Of a stretch of DNA of 40,711 nucleotides, positions 25,628 to 34,429 are shown piece by piece. A program made the translations under genes and the position numbers. Below the pieces are notes generated by a model. The model had not been told where the DNA came from. It did not search any database and was given only the letters and a program-made list of their open reading frames with translations. Every line of letters starts with the position of its first letter. The stretch's first letter is position 1. Source of the DNA: Taishania sp036758285 (GTDB lineage Bacteria; Bacteroidota; Bacteroidia; Flavobacteriales_D; Crocinitomicaceae); contig DAIOWV010000020.1 in assembly GCA_036758285.1 (NCBI GenBank), positions 1 through 40,711 of the forward strand, given 5' to 3'.

Positions 25628-26803
25628 ATGGATATTTTTGTTACAGGATTAGGAGCTATCAGTTGCATTGGAAACAATGTATCTGAGCATTTTGAGTCTT
25701 TGATTAAGGAACAATCAGGGATAAAAAAAGGACTACATAAGCACTCTGAACGCTTTTTAGTAGGTGAAATTCCTTTAACAAATGAAGAATTAATAACAAA
25801 GTTCAATTTAAAAGTAAACGGTTCACGTACAGGCTTATTGGCCTGTATTGCTGCTAAAGAAGCTTTTTCCGGACACCCTATTCACAATCAAATTCGAACA
25901 GGTGTAATTGCTGGAACCTCTGTTGGCGGAATGGATATTAGTGAAGTTGAATACAGAAGTTTTTTAGAAAATCAAACACACAATATTTCGAAATATAAAG
26001 AACATTCAAGTGGGAATTCAAGTGAAGAAATTGCGCTAGAATTAGGTGTTGAAGGCTTTATAAATACAATTTCAACAGCATGTTCATCAGCAGCTAATGC
26101 AATTATGATGGGAGCTCGAATGATTCGCCAAGGAATGTTGGATCGTGTAATTGTTGGTGGTACGGATGCTTTAACTGAATTCACAATAAGCGGGTTTCGT
26201 TCTCTCATGATTTTTGATGAAGAATGGTGTCGCCCATTTGATGAAAGTAGAAAAGGATTAAATCTAGGTGAAGGTGCTGGGTTTATTGTTCTTGAATCTA
26301 CTTCAAGTATTGAAAAATCTGGCAAGACTGCAATTGCCAAGCTCAAGGGCTGGAGTAACGCATCTGATGCCTTTCATCAAACAGCATCATCACCAGACGG
26401 TTATGGAGCAACTTTATCTATCTCCGAAGCCATGAAAGTAGCTAATCTTCAACCTACAGATATTGACTACATCAATGCTCATGGAACGGCTACGCCTAAC
26501 AACGATTTATCTGAATCAAAAGCGATCAAAACTATTTTTGGTAAAAATATCCCACCGTTTAGTTCAACAAAAGCCTTTACAGGTCATACACTTGCTGCAG
26601 CAGGAGGATTAGAAGCTGTTTTTAGTGTTTTAGCAATTCAACATGGCTATTTATTTGCTAATCTCAATCATAAAAATGTTATTGAAGAAACCCAATTATT
26701 ACCAATTTTAAAAACTACAAAAGTTGAACGTGTGAGAAATGTTGTCTCAAACTCTTTTGGATTTGGGGGAAATAATTCGACGATTATCATAGGTGAAGTT
26801 TAA
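25628..26803 (+). CDS. Beta-ketoacyl-ACP synthase II type (FabF-like)
   Basis: The 391-residue condensing enzyme has the full triad: C152 (STACSSAANAIMMG), H285 (NAHGTATPNND) and H320 (AFTGHTLAAAGG). It also has the NLGEGAGFIVLE region and ends SNSFGFGGNNSTIII. It closely fits the FabF pattern in length and motifs, so it is likely the main elongating enzyme of the cassette. The pair KS/ACP resembles pigment or polyene clusters of Bacteroidota, but ketoreductase, dehydratase and starter-unit genes are absent nearby. The missing steps may be supplied by general fatty-acid synthesis enzymes or by a second locus. It is the last plus-strand gene; the polysaccharide locus converges on it 49 bases further. 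Confidence 0.92.
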   Translation: MDIFVTGLGAISCIGNNVSEHFESLIKEQSGIKKGLHKHSERFLVGEIPLTNEELITKFNLKVNGSRTGLLACIAAKEAFSGHPIHNQIRTGVIAGTSVGGMDISEVEYRSFLENQTHNISKYKEHSSGNSSEEIALELGVEGFINTISTACSSAANAIMMGARMIRQGMLDRVIVGGTDALTEFTISGFRSLMIFDEEWCRPFDESRKGLNLGEGAGFIVLESTSSIEKSGKTAIAKLKGWSNASDAFHQTASSPDGYGATLSISEAMKVANLQPTDIDYINAHGTATPNNDLSESKAIKTIFGKNIPPFSSTKAFTGHTLAAAGGLEAVFSVLAIQHGYLFANLNHKNVIEETQLLPILKTTKVERVRNVVSNSFGFGGNNSTIIIGEV

Positions 26804-26852
26804 ATCTAACTAAAAGGCTTATTATTTTGACAATAAACAAATTACATTCAAA

Positions 26853-27720
26853 TTACCTCTTGATAAAATTCGCTTTTAATCCATCACCAATTCCAAATAA
26901 TGTTAGTATGTAGTTAATTAAATTCTTAACTATTTGAAGGTATTTCTTTTGGTCAATTTCAACTCTTAGTTGTTCATCGTCTGAATTGGAAGAAATAATT
27001 GGTTGATTAACATCTCCTTTAGCCCTTTTCCAGCGAGTCAAACTAAAACCTGTTGTCTGAATTTTAATTCTTTGAAATCCTGATTTTTGAAATAGTTTTT
27101 TATAGTCGATTTTGTATAATAACTTAGATGCTCAGGATAACAAATAACATCATAAGCTGCTTTAAAACGATATCTCAATAATGAATTAAAATTTGGAGTT
27201 GTAACGTAAACCAATCCTTTCTTTCTTAACAAACGATTAAATGTATTTAACTCTTCACTAGGATTATTTATGTGTTCAATTACCTCAAATGAAGTTATGA
27301 CATCAAAGGACTCTAAATCATAATTTTCAGCATTCAAAACACCTTTTGCATAGAAATCCCTTTACTTGTACAAATATCAATTGCTACATCGGTGTATTCG
27401 GTTCCATAAACTTCCCAATTTCTTTTCTTTGCCTCCTCCAAAAAGTATCCGATTCCACAACCAACATCCAAGATTTTATTTGTTTTGCGATACTTCTCAA
27501 AATAATCTAACAACTCATTGTATCGTTTCACAGTTATTGGAGACAAATAATCGTTTCTTCCGTAGTTTGAATAATGCTTAATCAATTCATCAGAAGTAGG
27601 AATTTTCTTTGAAAAAACAAATCCACAATCTTTGCATTTACACAAAAAAGTTGAAGAATAACTTTCCAGATTAACTAATCTATCAGATTTACAAATTAAA
27701 CAATTAACATGATTCTTCAT
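26853..27720 (-). pseudogene. Class I SAM-dependent methyltransferase with N-terminal zinc-finger, split by two frameshifts
   Basis: Three overlapping pieces form one methyltransferase of about 289 residues. Piece 1 has a CLIC/CKCKDC zinc-ribbon start and the SAM motif ILDVGCGIGYFLEEA. Piece 2 (ESFDVITSFEVIEHINNPS) is the rest of the Rossmann domain. Piece 3 (about 60 residues) is the C-terminus. Adding one A to an A4 run at 27344-27347 turns MQKVF-stop into MQKGVLNAENYD. Adding one A at 27062-27065 turns KFRQQVLV-stop into KIQTTGFSLTRWKRAKG. Both defects are one base in homopolymers, so a sequencing error is more likely than real loss. The family is Methyltransf_23; its glycan target is unknown. 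It is the last gene of the polysaccharide locus. Confidence 0.8.
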
Positions 27721-27746
27721 TCTTGAAAAACATTATATCTAACTAA

Positions 27747-29054
27747 TTACAAACTCTTTAAGACTTCAACTAATTTTTCAACTTGAGTTCGCCTTGAATA
27801 CTTTTCGACACCAATAGCACTACATGCAATCTTACCATTTTCTTTAAACTCTGCAATTAATTCATTAATTACCTGCTTAAAATGTAGCTCATTATCAACA
27901 ACTAAACCAGAGTTCGTTTCCATTATAAGATCTTCCTGTAATTGATTGCTAACCCCATTCATTTCACTAAGTGTGTAATACTTCTCTTTCAACAACAAAG
28001 ATTTTTCATCGTTTTTATAACAAAGTATCATTTTTCGATTGGCAATTAAATAATCAAAAATTTTAGTTCCTAAAATAGAGTAATCATTAAAAAGCAATAG
28101 ACAATCCGATTGAGTCATAATCTTTATTGCATCTTCATTCTTTACTTTTGGGATAATCTTCACAATTTTCGTAAGATTCGGTTTATCATTCAAAAATTGG
28201 TTTATTTCCGGTTCGATATTCGTTCCAATAAATTGAAATAAGATTTGATCATGAAAGCCATCCAAAATACCTAAAACACTTTTCCATGGATGCCATTCAT
28301 ATATCGTTCCTACAAAAGTCATTACCAATTGCTTGTTCGAATGAATGGATTCATTCGAAGATGTGATAAATTCAGAATTATATCCATTCGGTAAAACAAT
28401 TATCTTTTTATCATCAATTAATTCTTCTAATTTAGCTTTGATAATGTCAGAAACAGTAATAATTGCAATTGATTTAGAAACAATCTTTCGTTCAATTTTT
28501 TTTATCCAAAAATGATACAAAGCATTCACTTGCCTACTTTTACTTTGACTCCAAGGATCTCTATAATCAGCAATCCAAGGGATTGAATGTTTTTGGCTTA
28601 ATTTTTTCGCAAAATAAAATAAAACAAATGGTTCTCCAGTAGCAATTACAAAATCAAACTTATTGTTTTCCAAAACCTTATCTGCTTCTTTGTAAATATT
28701 TCTTTTCGGGCCAGAAATCCATAAAAACTGGCGAAATTCATCGAAAGCAGTTAAAAACTTCCTCAACAAACGAAATTTCTTCTCTCCGTATTTAAGTAAA
28801 AGTCGATTACTTACAGAAGGTTTAAATGGTGTTTTAACTATTGTTCCGAAATCTGTTTTTTCAACTATCGTCTTTTGAGAGTCACCTGGAGAAATATAAT
28901 CCAAATGATTACCGTATTTATTATCCCACTGCCGTGTAATTACAACAGGTTCAATACCATATTCTAGCAAATGTTTGTACCAACTATATGGTCGCAATCC
29001 ACCTACTGAAACATAAGGTGGAAAATCATAAGCGAGAATAAGGACTTTCATCAT
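27747..29054 (-). CDS. Glycosyltransferase, GT4/GT-B type
   Basis: The 435-residue GT-B enzyme starts at ATG 29054 or the next one at 29051. The N-terminal Rossmann half has VLILAYDFPPYVSVGGLRPYSWYKHLLEYG, with the glycine-rich loop of GT4 enzymes, followed by an EADKVLENNKFDFVIATGEPF segment. The C-terminal half has VTFVGTIYEWHPWKSVLGIL and the nucleotide-sugar region with KIFDYLIANRK. It probably adds a sugar residue to the exported glycan; donor unknown. It has its own -7 box (29075-29082), so the last genes of the locus may be transcribed separately. The methyltransferase gene follows 26 bases after its stop. Confidence 0.85.
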   Translation of the reverse strand: MMKVLILAYDFPPYVSVGGLRPYSWYKHLLEYGIEPVVITRQWDNKYGNHLDYISPGDSQKTIVEKTDFGTIVKTPFKPSVSNRLLLKYGEKKFRLLRKFLTAFDEFRQFLWISGPKRNIYKEADKVLENNKFDFVIATGEPFVLFYFAKKLSQKHSIPWIADYRDPWSQSKSRQVNALYHFWIKKIERKIVSKSIAIITVSDIIKAKLEELIDDKKIIVLPNGYNSEFITSSNESIHSNKQLVMTFVGTIYEWHPWKSVLGILDGFHDQILFQFIGTNIEPEINQFLNDKPNLTKIVKIIPKVKNEDAIKIMTQSDCLLLFNDYSILGTKIFDYLIANRKMILCYKNDEKSLLLKEKYYTLSEMNGVSNQLQEDLIMETNSGLVVDNELHFKQVINELIAEFKENGKIACSAIGVEKYSRRTQVEKLVEVLKSL

Positions 29055-29074
29055 CGTCTATTTCAAATATCTTT

Positions 29075-29082
29075 CAAAACTA
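29075..29082 (-). promoter_or_regulatory. Promoter -7 box (TAGTTTTG) before the GT4 gene
   Basis: On the minus strand TAGTTTTG is an exact TAnnTTTG match, 20 bases before the start codon. The 186-base gap (29055-29240) holds no gene and is the largest break in the locus. Confidence 0.45.
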
Positions 29083-29240
29083 ACAAAAGAATAGCTTTGA
29101 ATAAATGTAAAATGGGAAAACAAATTTAAGAATCATCAAAAATAATATTTGGTTAAAAAACTAATATATACAATCAATTCCAAAAATCGAAATAAAACAC
29201 TGTTTAACAACATCATAAACGCAAGAACTAATCATGTCAG

Positions 29241-29984
29241 TTACTTTTTCTCAAAAACATATAAATGCCAAAAAAACGAAGCTAAATTCGACTTTCTTCT
29301 AATTGTTAACGATTCTACCCATCGATAAACTGTAAACATAAAGCGATTTTTTATTTTTAGCTTTTTAAGTAAATGAAACGAGTAAGATGGATTTCGAAGA
29401 ACTTGTTTATGTACCATTTTTTTTAAATGAAATTGCTGAAATTTATGTTCAATTTCACTAGGAGTTCTATATAATATTTCATCTCCAACTCGTTTTGACT
29501 CTCTACCTAAGGGTTCAATAAAAACAATTTTCCCTGATTCATTTAAGATTTCTGAAAACTTCAGAATCAAATCATCCAATTCATTATCAGATATATGCAA
29601 CAAAACTCCAAAGAGAATTATCTTATCGTATGTGCCTTGAATTTCATTTATTGCATCAATTTTTCTGAAAGTTACATTACTTTTTTTATTTTGTTGAATG
29701 GCCAAATCAATCAAAGAAACGGATATGTCAACACCGTCAATACTGTTAACTAAATGACTGTATTCAAAGCTCAATCGTCCCAATCCGCAACCAAAATCTA
29801 GTACATTGTCATTTTTTGAAAATTCAGCAAATTTCTTTATGTAATATTTACTATAATAATCATATAAATAATTCGTATCAGCACCAGAAACATCCAAAAC
29901 CGTGTGAATAGAAAATCCTTGTTGCTTAACTTTAAGGTCGTAGGACTCTATAATCTTTTCTGTACTTAATTTATTCTTAGTCAT
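29241..29984 (-). CDS. Class I SAM-dependent methyltransferase (paralogue A)
   Basis: The 247-residue methyltransferase has the SAM motif I NVLDFGCGLGRLS at 60-72 and an acidic motif II region near DGVDISVSLIDLA (D about 85). Motifs after it include ILFGVLLHISDNELDD and GKIVFIEPLGRESK, and the C-terminal half (about 180-247) is basic. It is clearly related to the next gene upstream: both have VLDFGCG[LV]GR at 61-70 and DY[YF]SK.YI at 42-49, so this is a tandem duplication. Likely roles are O- or N-methylation of sugars in the glycan or capping of its end; the sequence does not decide. It is followed by the largest gap of the locus. Confidence 0.85.
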   Translation of the reverse strand: MTKNKLSTEKIIESYDLKVKQQGFSIHTVLDVSGADTNYLYDYYSKYYIKKFAEFSKNDNVLDFGCGLGRLSFEYSHLVNSIDGVDISVSLIDLAIQQNKKSNVTFRKIDAINEIQGTYDKIILFGVLLHISDNELDDLILKFSEILNESGKIVFIEPLGRESKRVGDEILYRTPSEIEHKFQQFHLKKMVHKQVLRNPSYSFHLLKKLKIKNRFMFTVYRWVESLTIRRKSNLASFFWHLYVFEKK

Positions 29985-30012
29985 TTTTTTGAGTTAGAAA
30001 TAATTAACCATT

Positions 30013-30762
30013 TTATGATTTTTCTTTTGTAAACTCCATAAACGTTGTATAATACTCTACATTTTCAACCTTATAAAATAAAGTCTTTTTTTCTATAAAA
30101 TACAAAAACGGTAATAACCATTTAGCTGAAGAGCTCATTTTATTCCATATAGAACGGGCATAAGAAGGAGTCCGATAAACATGCTTTTGGGTAACCAAAT
30201 GAAAGCCAATTGACTTAAATAAGGATTCATATTGTCCAATTGTACGACGATTATACACTCCATTAGAAAGAAAATGCTTTTCATCAGTGGGAGTTTGTTC
30301 AAAAATACAAATACGTCCTTTATCAGTTATTTTTGACGCAATTTTTGAAAATGCTTCTAAGATTCCTTCATCACTAATATGTGCAAGTACCCAATGAGCA
30401 ATAACAACGTCTATTTCATTAGAAGAAATTTCGTCTAGATCATCTAGATAGATACTATTAATCGGAGAACTTTTTTTTGCGATATCTAACATTGAATCAG
30501 AGGTATCATATCCAATAACTTTACTAACAGATGTACGGATAAAATTACTGATCCTACCTACTCCACAACCAAAATCCAGTACAACATCTGTAGATTTTAG
30601 TCTTGATTTTTTTAGAATGTATTTTTTAGAAAAATAATCGTGCAAAATATTACTATGTTGTGCTTCATTAGAAATTCCAGCATCTAAAACTGAGTGATAA
30701 TTACCATGAATATCAGCCCTTTTATTGAATAATTCTTTGGACTTTTGATCATCTACTGACAT
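30013..30762 (-). CDS. Class I SAM-dependent methyltransferase (paralogue B)
   Basis: The 249-residue methyltransferase has the SAM motif VVLDFGCGVGRIS (60-72), then VIGYDTSDSMLDIA and DVVIAHWVLAHISDEGILEAF. It is paralogous to the gene just downstream; the alignment needs almost no gaps in the first 75 residues. The two may methylate different positions of the same sugar. The start overlaps the stop of the FemAB-like gene by 14 bases, so they are co-translated. Compared with the paralogue it keeps PTDEKHFLSNGVYNRRTIG instead of the PLGRESKRVGDEILYRT stretch, a difference that may set the acceptor specificity. Confidence 0.85.
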   Translation of the reverse strand: MSVDDQKSKELFNKRADIHGNYHSVLDAGISNEAQHSNILHDYFSKKYILKKSRLKSTDVVLDFGCGVGRISNFIRTSVSKVIGYDTSDSMLDIAKKSSPINSIYLDDLDEISSNEIDVVIAHWVLAHISDEGILEAFSKIASKITDKGRICIFEQTPTDEKHFLSNGVYNRRTIGQYESLFKSIGFHLVTQKHVYRTPSYARSIWNKMSSSAKWLLPFLYFIEKKTLFYKVENVEYYTTFMEFTKEKS

Positions 30763-31768
30763 AGCTGAATAGTTTTAGTGTAAATTTAAAAAAGTAATGA
30801 TGAATTGGTTTCAAAATAGTTGTTTGGCTATAACACATTTGTCTTTTTGTTCCAAAACGATTTTTAAAATCACTAATTCCTTTAGAGAATTTAAGATTAT
30901 TTTCATTTTTTTCGATTGCAACTTGTCCCATAGAATAAACATTTATTCCCTCCTCTTTTAATTTAATCATGATATTCCAATGCAAAAATTGACCTGCACC
31001 TAAATTATTTTTAGAGTTTCCAGCAAAAGTATAATCAGCTATTTTTCCAAATTTTTGAATTAATGCAATAGATAAGTATTTTTCATCTTTTTTAACAGCA
31101 AATAATTGACAATGTTTTTTAATGGATAATATTTGGTAAACTCTACTAATATATTCCAAATTTGGATTAGTCTTTTCTTGATTCTGATAAGTTTCTTTCA
31201 TTAAATCAAGCAGGCTTTCGACATTATTGATTTCTTCAAAAACAAGACCTGATTTTTGAGCTTTTTTCAAAGAGTTTCTATGTTTTAGGTGCATATTAGC
31301 TAACAGTACATCTTCTTGTTGTGTCAAATCAATTGTTGCAACTTCAAAGTGATTAAAGCTTTTAGAAGTATCTAGTTTAATGATTAAATTTTCAGAACCA
31401 TAAAAACCACCAGATCTAAAAATTACATACTTATTTTCCTTTAAATATTTTTGAACTGTTTCTGAGATATACTTAGCTAACTCAACATTTTCTTTATAAT
31501 CATACGTTATTAAATATTCACCAAACTGTGTTGCTGCTTTAGAAATAGATTTAGATAAAAAAGATAATTTATCACTAAACCATATATTAAGCTTAATCCC
31601 CCCAACAAATTGATTATCTTTATAAAAAGAAAAATAAATAGATTTGTTTTTGTAAAATTCCTGAACACTATCGTAATAAGTAGACTGTAGTAAATTAGAG
31701 TTTTCTAAAGCTAATTTATTCCATTCATTTTCATCAATTGGCTTATCATATGAAATTTTATAATTCAT
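30749..31768 (-). CDS. FemAB/GNAT-like acyl- or aminoacyltransferase
   Basis: The 339-residue protein contains two GNAT-like halves, as in the FemAB/BioF2-like (Acetyltransf_6) group. N-terminal half: NLLQSTYYDSVQEFY and the FVGGIKLNIWF strand. C-terminal half: LKHRNSLKKAQKSGLVFEE (about 151-169), CQLFAVKKDEKYLSIALI, and the AGQFLHWNIMIKLKEEG substrate region. These proteins transfer an amino acid from tRNA or an acyl group to an amino sugar or lipid. In polysaccharide loci they are thought to attach acyl or aminoacyl groups to the glycan. It overlaps the WbqC gene by four bases and paralogue B by 14 bases. Confidence 0.8.
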   Translation of the reverse strand: MNYKISYDKPIDENEWNKLALENSNLLQSTYYDSVQEFYKNKSIYFSFYKDNQFVGGIKLNIWFSDKLSFLSKSISKAATQFGEYLITYDYKENVELAKYISETVQKYLKENKYVIFRSGGFYGSENLIIKLDTSKSFNHFEVATIDLTQQEDVLLANMHLKHRNSLKKAQKSGLVFEEINNVESLLDLMKETYQNQEKTNPNLEYISRVYQILSIKKHCQLFAVKKDEKYLSIALIQKFGKIADYTFAGNSKNNLGAGQFLHWNIMIKLKEEGINVYSMGQVAIEKNENNLKFSKGISDFKNRFGTKRQMCYSQTTILKPIHHYFFKFTLKLFSYVSR

Positions 31769-32457
31769 ATTTTACTAGGATTTTGTGAAAATAAATAATC
31801 AATAATACTCAGCCCATTAATGAAATCAGGAGCTAATTGAGGATAAATTGGGGGAATGTAATTAAGATATTCAATTTCGATATCATTTTTCGAAAACATA
31901 TTTAAATCATTATAGCCCTTACCTCCGTTTCCAGAAAGATATACATTTCCATTTACTTTTTTAATCAACTGAATTAATCGTTCATTTTTTTCACATTCAT
32001 AATCAACTAAATCCGAAGCGATGAAAATCGGAGTTTGAATATGTAATCTGGAAGCTATTTTTTTTATGATTTCCGTATTTAAAACAGCCAAATTCGAGTC
32101 ATCAACATTTAGACAAGTTTCTATAAATGTATAAACCTCATCAAAATGCAATGATTTCTTATAATAGTTAGTTATCTTGTTTAAAATAGAATTTTTCCAA
32201 TCAATAGAATTATCAATTTCAATTTCATTGATCTTTTTAGAAGTTCCGATTTTAAGTGGTAATGTCAACCAATTTGGTCCATTTTGTGAACGAACATTTG
32301 CTCGATGAGTAATGGCTTTTGATGAACCTAAAACAATGTCCACATTATCTAAAACAACAAATTGATCCGAATGTTTTAATTTATTAAAATATCCAAGCCA
32401 AGGAAAAAAATTCGGTTGATGAATTCCAACTTTAATCAATTGATTTTCCATACTCAT
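31765..32457 (-). CDS. WbqC-like family protein
   Basis: The 230-residue protein of the WbqC-like family has a conserved start, VGIHQPNFFPWLGYFNKL, then HRANVRSQNGPNWLTLPL. Later parts are VYLSGNGGKGY and a closing block with PQLAPDFINGLSIIDYLF, the usual ending of the family. WbqC-type proteins occur in O-antigen and capsule loci; their enzymatic role is not settled, though links to sugar acylation or aminoacylation have been suggested. Here it overlaps the FemAB-like gene by four bases, in keeping with a linked step. It also overlaps the upstream glycosyltransferase by four bases. Confidence 0.88.
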   Translation of the reverse strand: MSMENQLIKVGIHQPNFFPWLGYFNKLKHSDQFVVLDNVDIVLGSSKAITHRANVRSQNGPNWLTLPLKIGTSKKINEIEIDNSIDWKNSILNKITNYYKKSLHFDEVYTFIETCLNVDDSNLAVLNTEIIKKIASRLHIQTPIFIASDLVDYECEKNERLIQLIKKVNGNVYLSGNGGKGYNDLNMFSKNDIEIEYLNYIPPIYPQLAPDFINGLSIIDYLFSQNPSKI

Positions 32458-33691
32458 AGAATTGTAGAATAAAAATCAATCAATTTATTTCTTTCATTTT
32501 CCCAATTCAATTCTTTATTTGCCTTTTTTACATTATTAAAGAATCGTTCATAATCACTCAAAATTGTATTGAATCCGTTTAGATATGAATTTTCAACATC
32601 AGGGTTTACACAAACACCACATTCATATCCATCTATAATGTTTTTATATTCAGGCTGTTGTGTCGCAAGAATTGGAATACCTGCATTTATATATTCAAAA
32701 AGTTTATTATCCAATGCATACCAATAGGACAAATCTTTCTTATTCCAGGTTGGAACTAACCCAATATCAGCTGATTGAAGATAACTTGAAATATCTGAAG
32801 GTGCAATTTTATCATGAAAATAGATATTATTCCATTCCTTCTGTTTCACTAACAATTCAATTGGTTTTGAATTAATATTTAGACCACAAATAAAAACAAC
32901 AGCTATTNNNNNNNNNNNNNNNNNNNNNNNNNNNNNNNNNNNNNNNNNNNNNNNNNNNNNNNNNNNNNNNNNNNNNNNNNNNNNNNNNNNNNNNNNNNNN
33001 NNNNATTTAAAGTTTTTGAATAAATATTTGCACCAATAAACACTAGAATTTTAGTCGAAATAGGTATAGAGAATTTATCTCTCAAAATCGTACTGTCAGA
33101 TATTAATTGCTGATTTTCAGATTCAGGGATATTTCTTAATACCAATGGAGTTGTATTCAATCGAAAATCATTTTTTAAATAATCGGCCAACGATTGATTA
33201 ACCGTTATTAAAAAATCAATGTATTTAGCATTCTTTTTCTCAATCTTAATTTGCCATTTTCTAACAATATATGACTTAATAAGTATTGACCAACTATCAT
33301 AATTTGAAACATTCAGTGGCCAACTTGAAAATAATTCATGTGAATCATAAATTAACCGAAGTTTTGGATTATTTTTTTTCAATCGCACCCCCAAATCAAG
33401 CATTGTATGATCATGGGCATGAATCACCTTAACATCCAGATTTAGATTCTCAATCAATTGAACAGCTTTCTTTTTAGCTTTGGATTGTTTTATATCAAAA
33501 ATTGAAACATCCAGTAATCGATGGACATTAACACCGTCAACAATCTCAAAATCAAGTAATTCTTTCGATTTCAAAGCAATCAATGTAACTTGATAACCAT
33601 TCTCAACAAGCGTTACAGCTTCACGATGCACTCTCCTATCATGAACAAATGGATTGTCTAATAAAAATAATATATGACCTTTATTATTCAT
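32454..33691 (-). CDS. GT4 glycosyltransferase, interrupted by a 97-N gap
   Basis: A GT-B enzyme whose middle is missing. The N-terminal part (33691 to 33005) reads HILFLLDNPFVHDRRVHREA, then VIHAHDHTMLDLG and YDSHELFSSWPLNV, typical of GT4. The C-terminal part (32907 to 32454) reads IAVVFICGLNINSKP, then SYLQSADIGLVPTW, and NKLFEYINAGIPILATQQPEY, the donor-binding ExxxxxE-like region. The two pieces are not in the same frame across the N run, so the gap length is only an estimate. With about 30 residues in the gap the protein would be about 410 residues, which is normal. It follows the PIG-L gene by 7 bases and overlaps WbqC by four. Confidence 0.85.
32908..33004. other. Assembly gap (97 N) inside a GT4 gene
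   Basis: Both flanks encode the same glycosyltransferase, but in different frames, so 97 is not the exact missing length. Confidence 0.95.
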
Positions 33692-33698
33692 AAAAGAA

Positions 33699-34331
33699 TC
33701 AAAGAATTAGACGAACGACTTCAAATGCTTCCGCATATTTATTTCTTGATTGTACACCTCGTGTAATTGCATGTCCAAAAACAAACTCTTTAGACATATA
33801 ATCTCTAAAATTTTGTGATTTATATTCTTGAAGTGCTGTAAATTTTGCTTCCACGTTTTCTTCAGTCAGACTTACAAAACAAGTTGTATCAAAGGATAAA
33901 TTATTCCAAAGCAACTCATATCCAAACAGGCTAGTGTCTTTAAAAGCTCTCAAACCTTCTTGTGCAATAGTTGTATGATCCTGATGTATATCATGAAGAG
34001 AAGGCATCAACACCAAATCCGGCTTTATCTCTTTCTTTAATAACAAAATATGCTCTAAAATTTCTTGTCGAACATAATTCAATTTCCTCACTTGGTAATT
34101 AAAAATATGTAAATGTTCGGGTTTAATTCCTAGAACTGAGGTTGCTTCTTTCACTTCAATTGACAAAATATTTGATGGAAATCCGTCAGGAACAGACTCT
34201 TCAGCTGTACTAAAAGCAGCATAATGAACTGTCTTACCTTCACTTATAAATCGATGAATGGTTCCCCCAGCACCTAATTCACCATCATCAGTATGTGGTG
34301 CAAGAACCAAAATGACATTGTAATTTTTCAT
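33699..34331 (-). CDS. PIG-L family sugar N-deacetylase
   Basis: The 210-residue zinc enzyme has the metal motif APHTDDGELGAGG (H13, D15, D16) and the second ligand pair in HDIHQDH (H116, H119), in the order used by PIG-L/LmbE deacetylases. Such enzymes remove acetyl groups from N-acetyl-hexosamines, as in GlcNAc-PI or bacillithiol precursors. Here the likely substrate is an amino sugar in the nascent glycan, leaving a free amine that the FemAB-like protein could acylate or aminoacylate. The coupling is inference. It stands 98 bases from asnB-type gene's stop and 7 bases before a GT4 gene. Confidence 0.9.
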   Translation of the reverse strand: MKNYNVILVLAPHTDDGELGAGGTIHRFISEGKTVHYAAFSTAEESVPDGFPSNILSIEVKEATSVLGIKPEHLHIFNYQVRKLNYVRQEILEHILLLKKEIKPDLVLMPSLHDIHQDHTTIAQEGLRAFKDTSLFGYELLWNNLSFDTTCFVSLTEENVEAKFTALQEYKSQNFRDYMSKEFVFGHAITRGVQSRNKYAEAFEVVRLIL

Positions 34332-34429
34332 TACCTGTTTGATTTATTCTATTAAATTGTATTACAAACCTAAATAAAATTAGTTTATAATCTTTTGTAA
34401 TCATTCACTTCGTCAAGAAATAAGTACTG

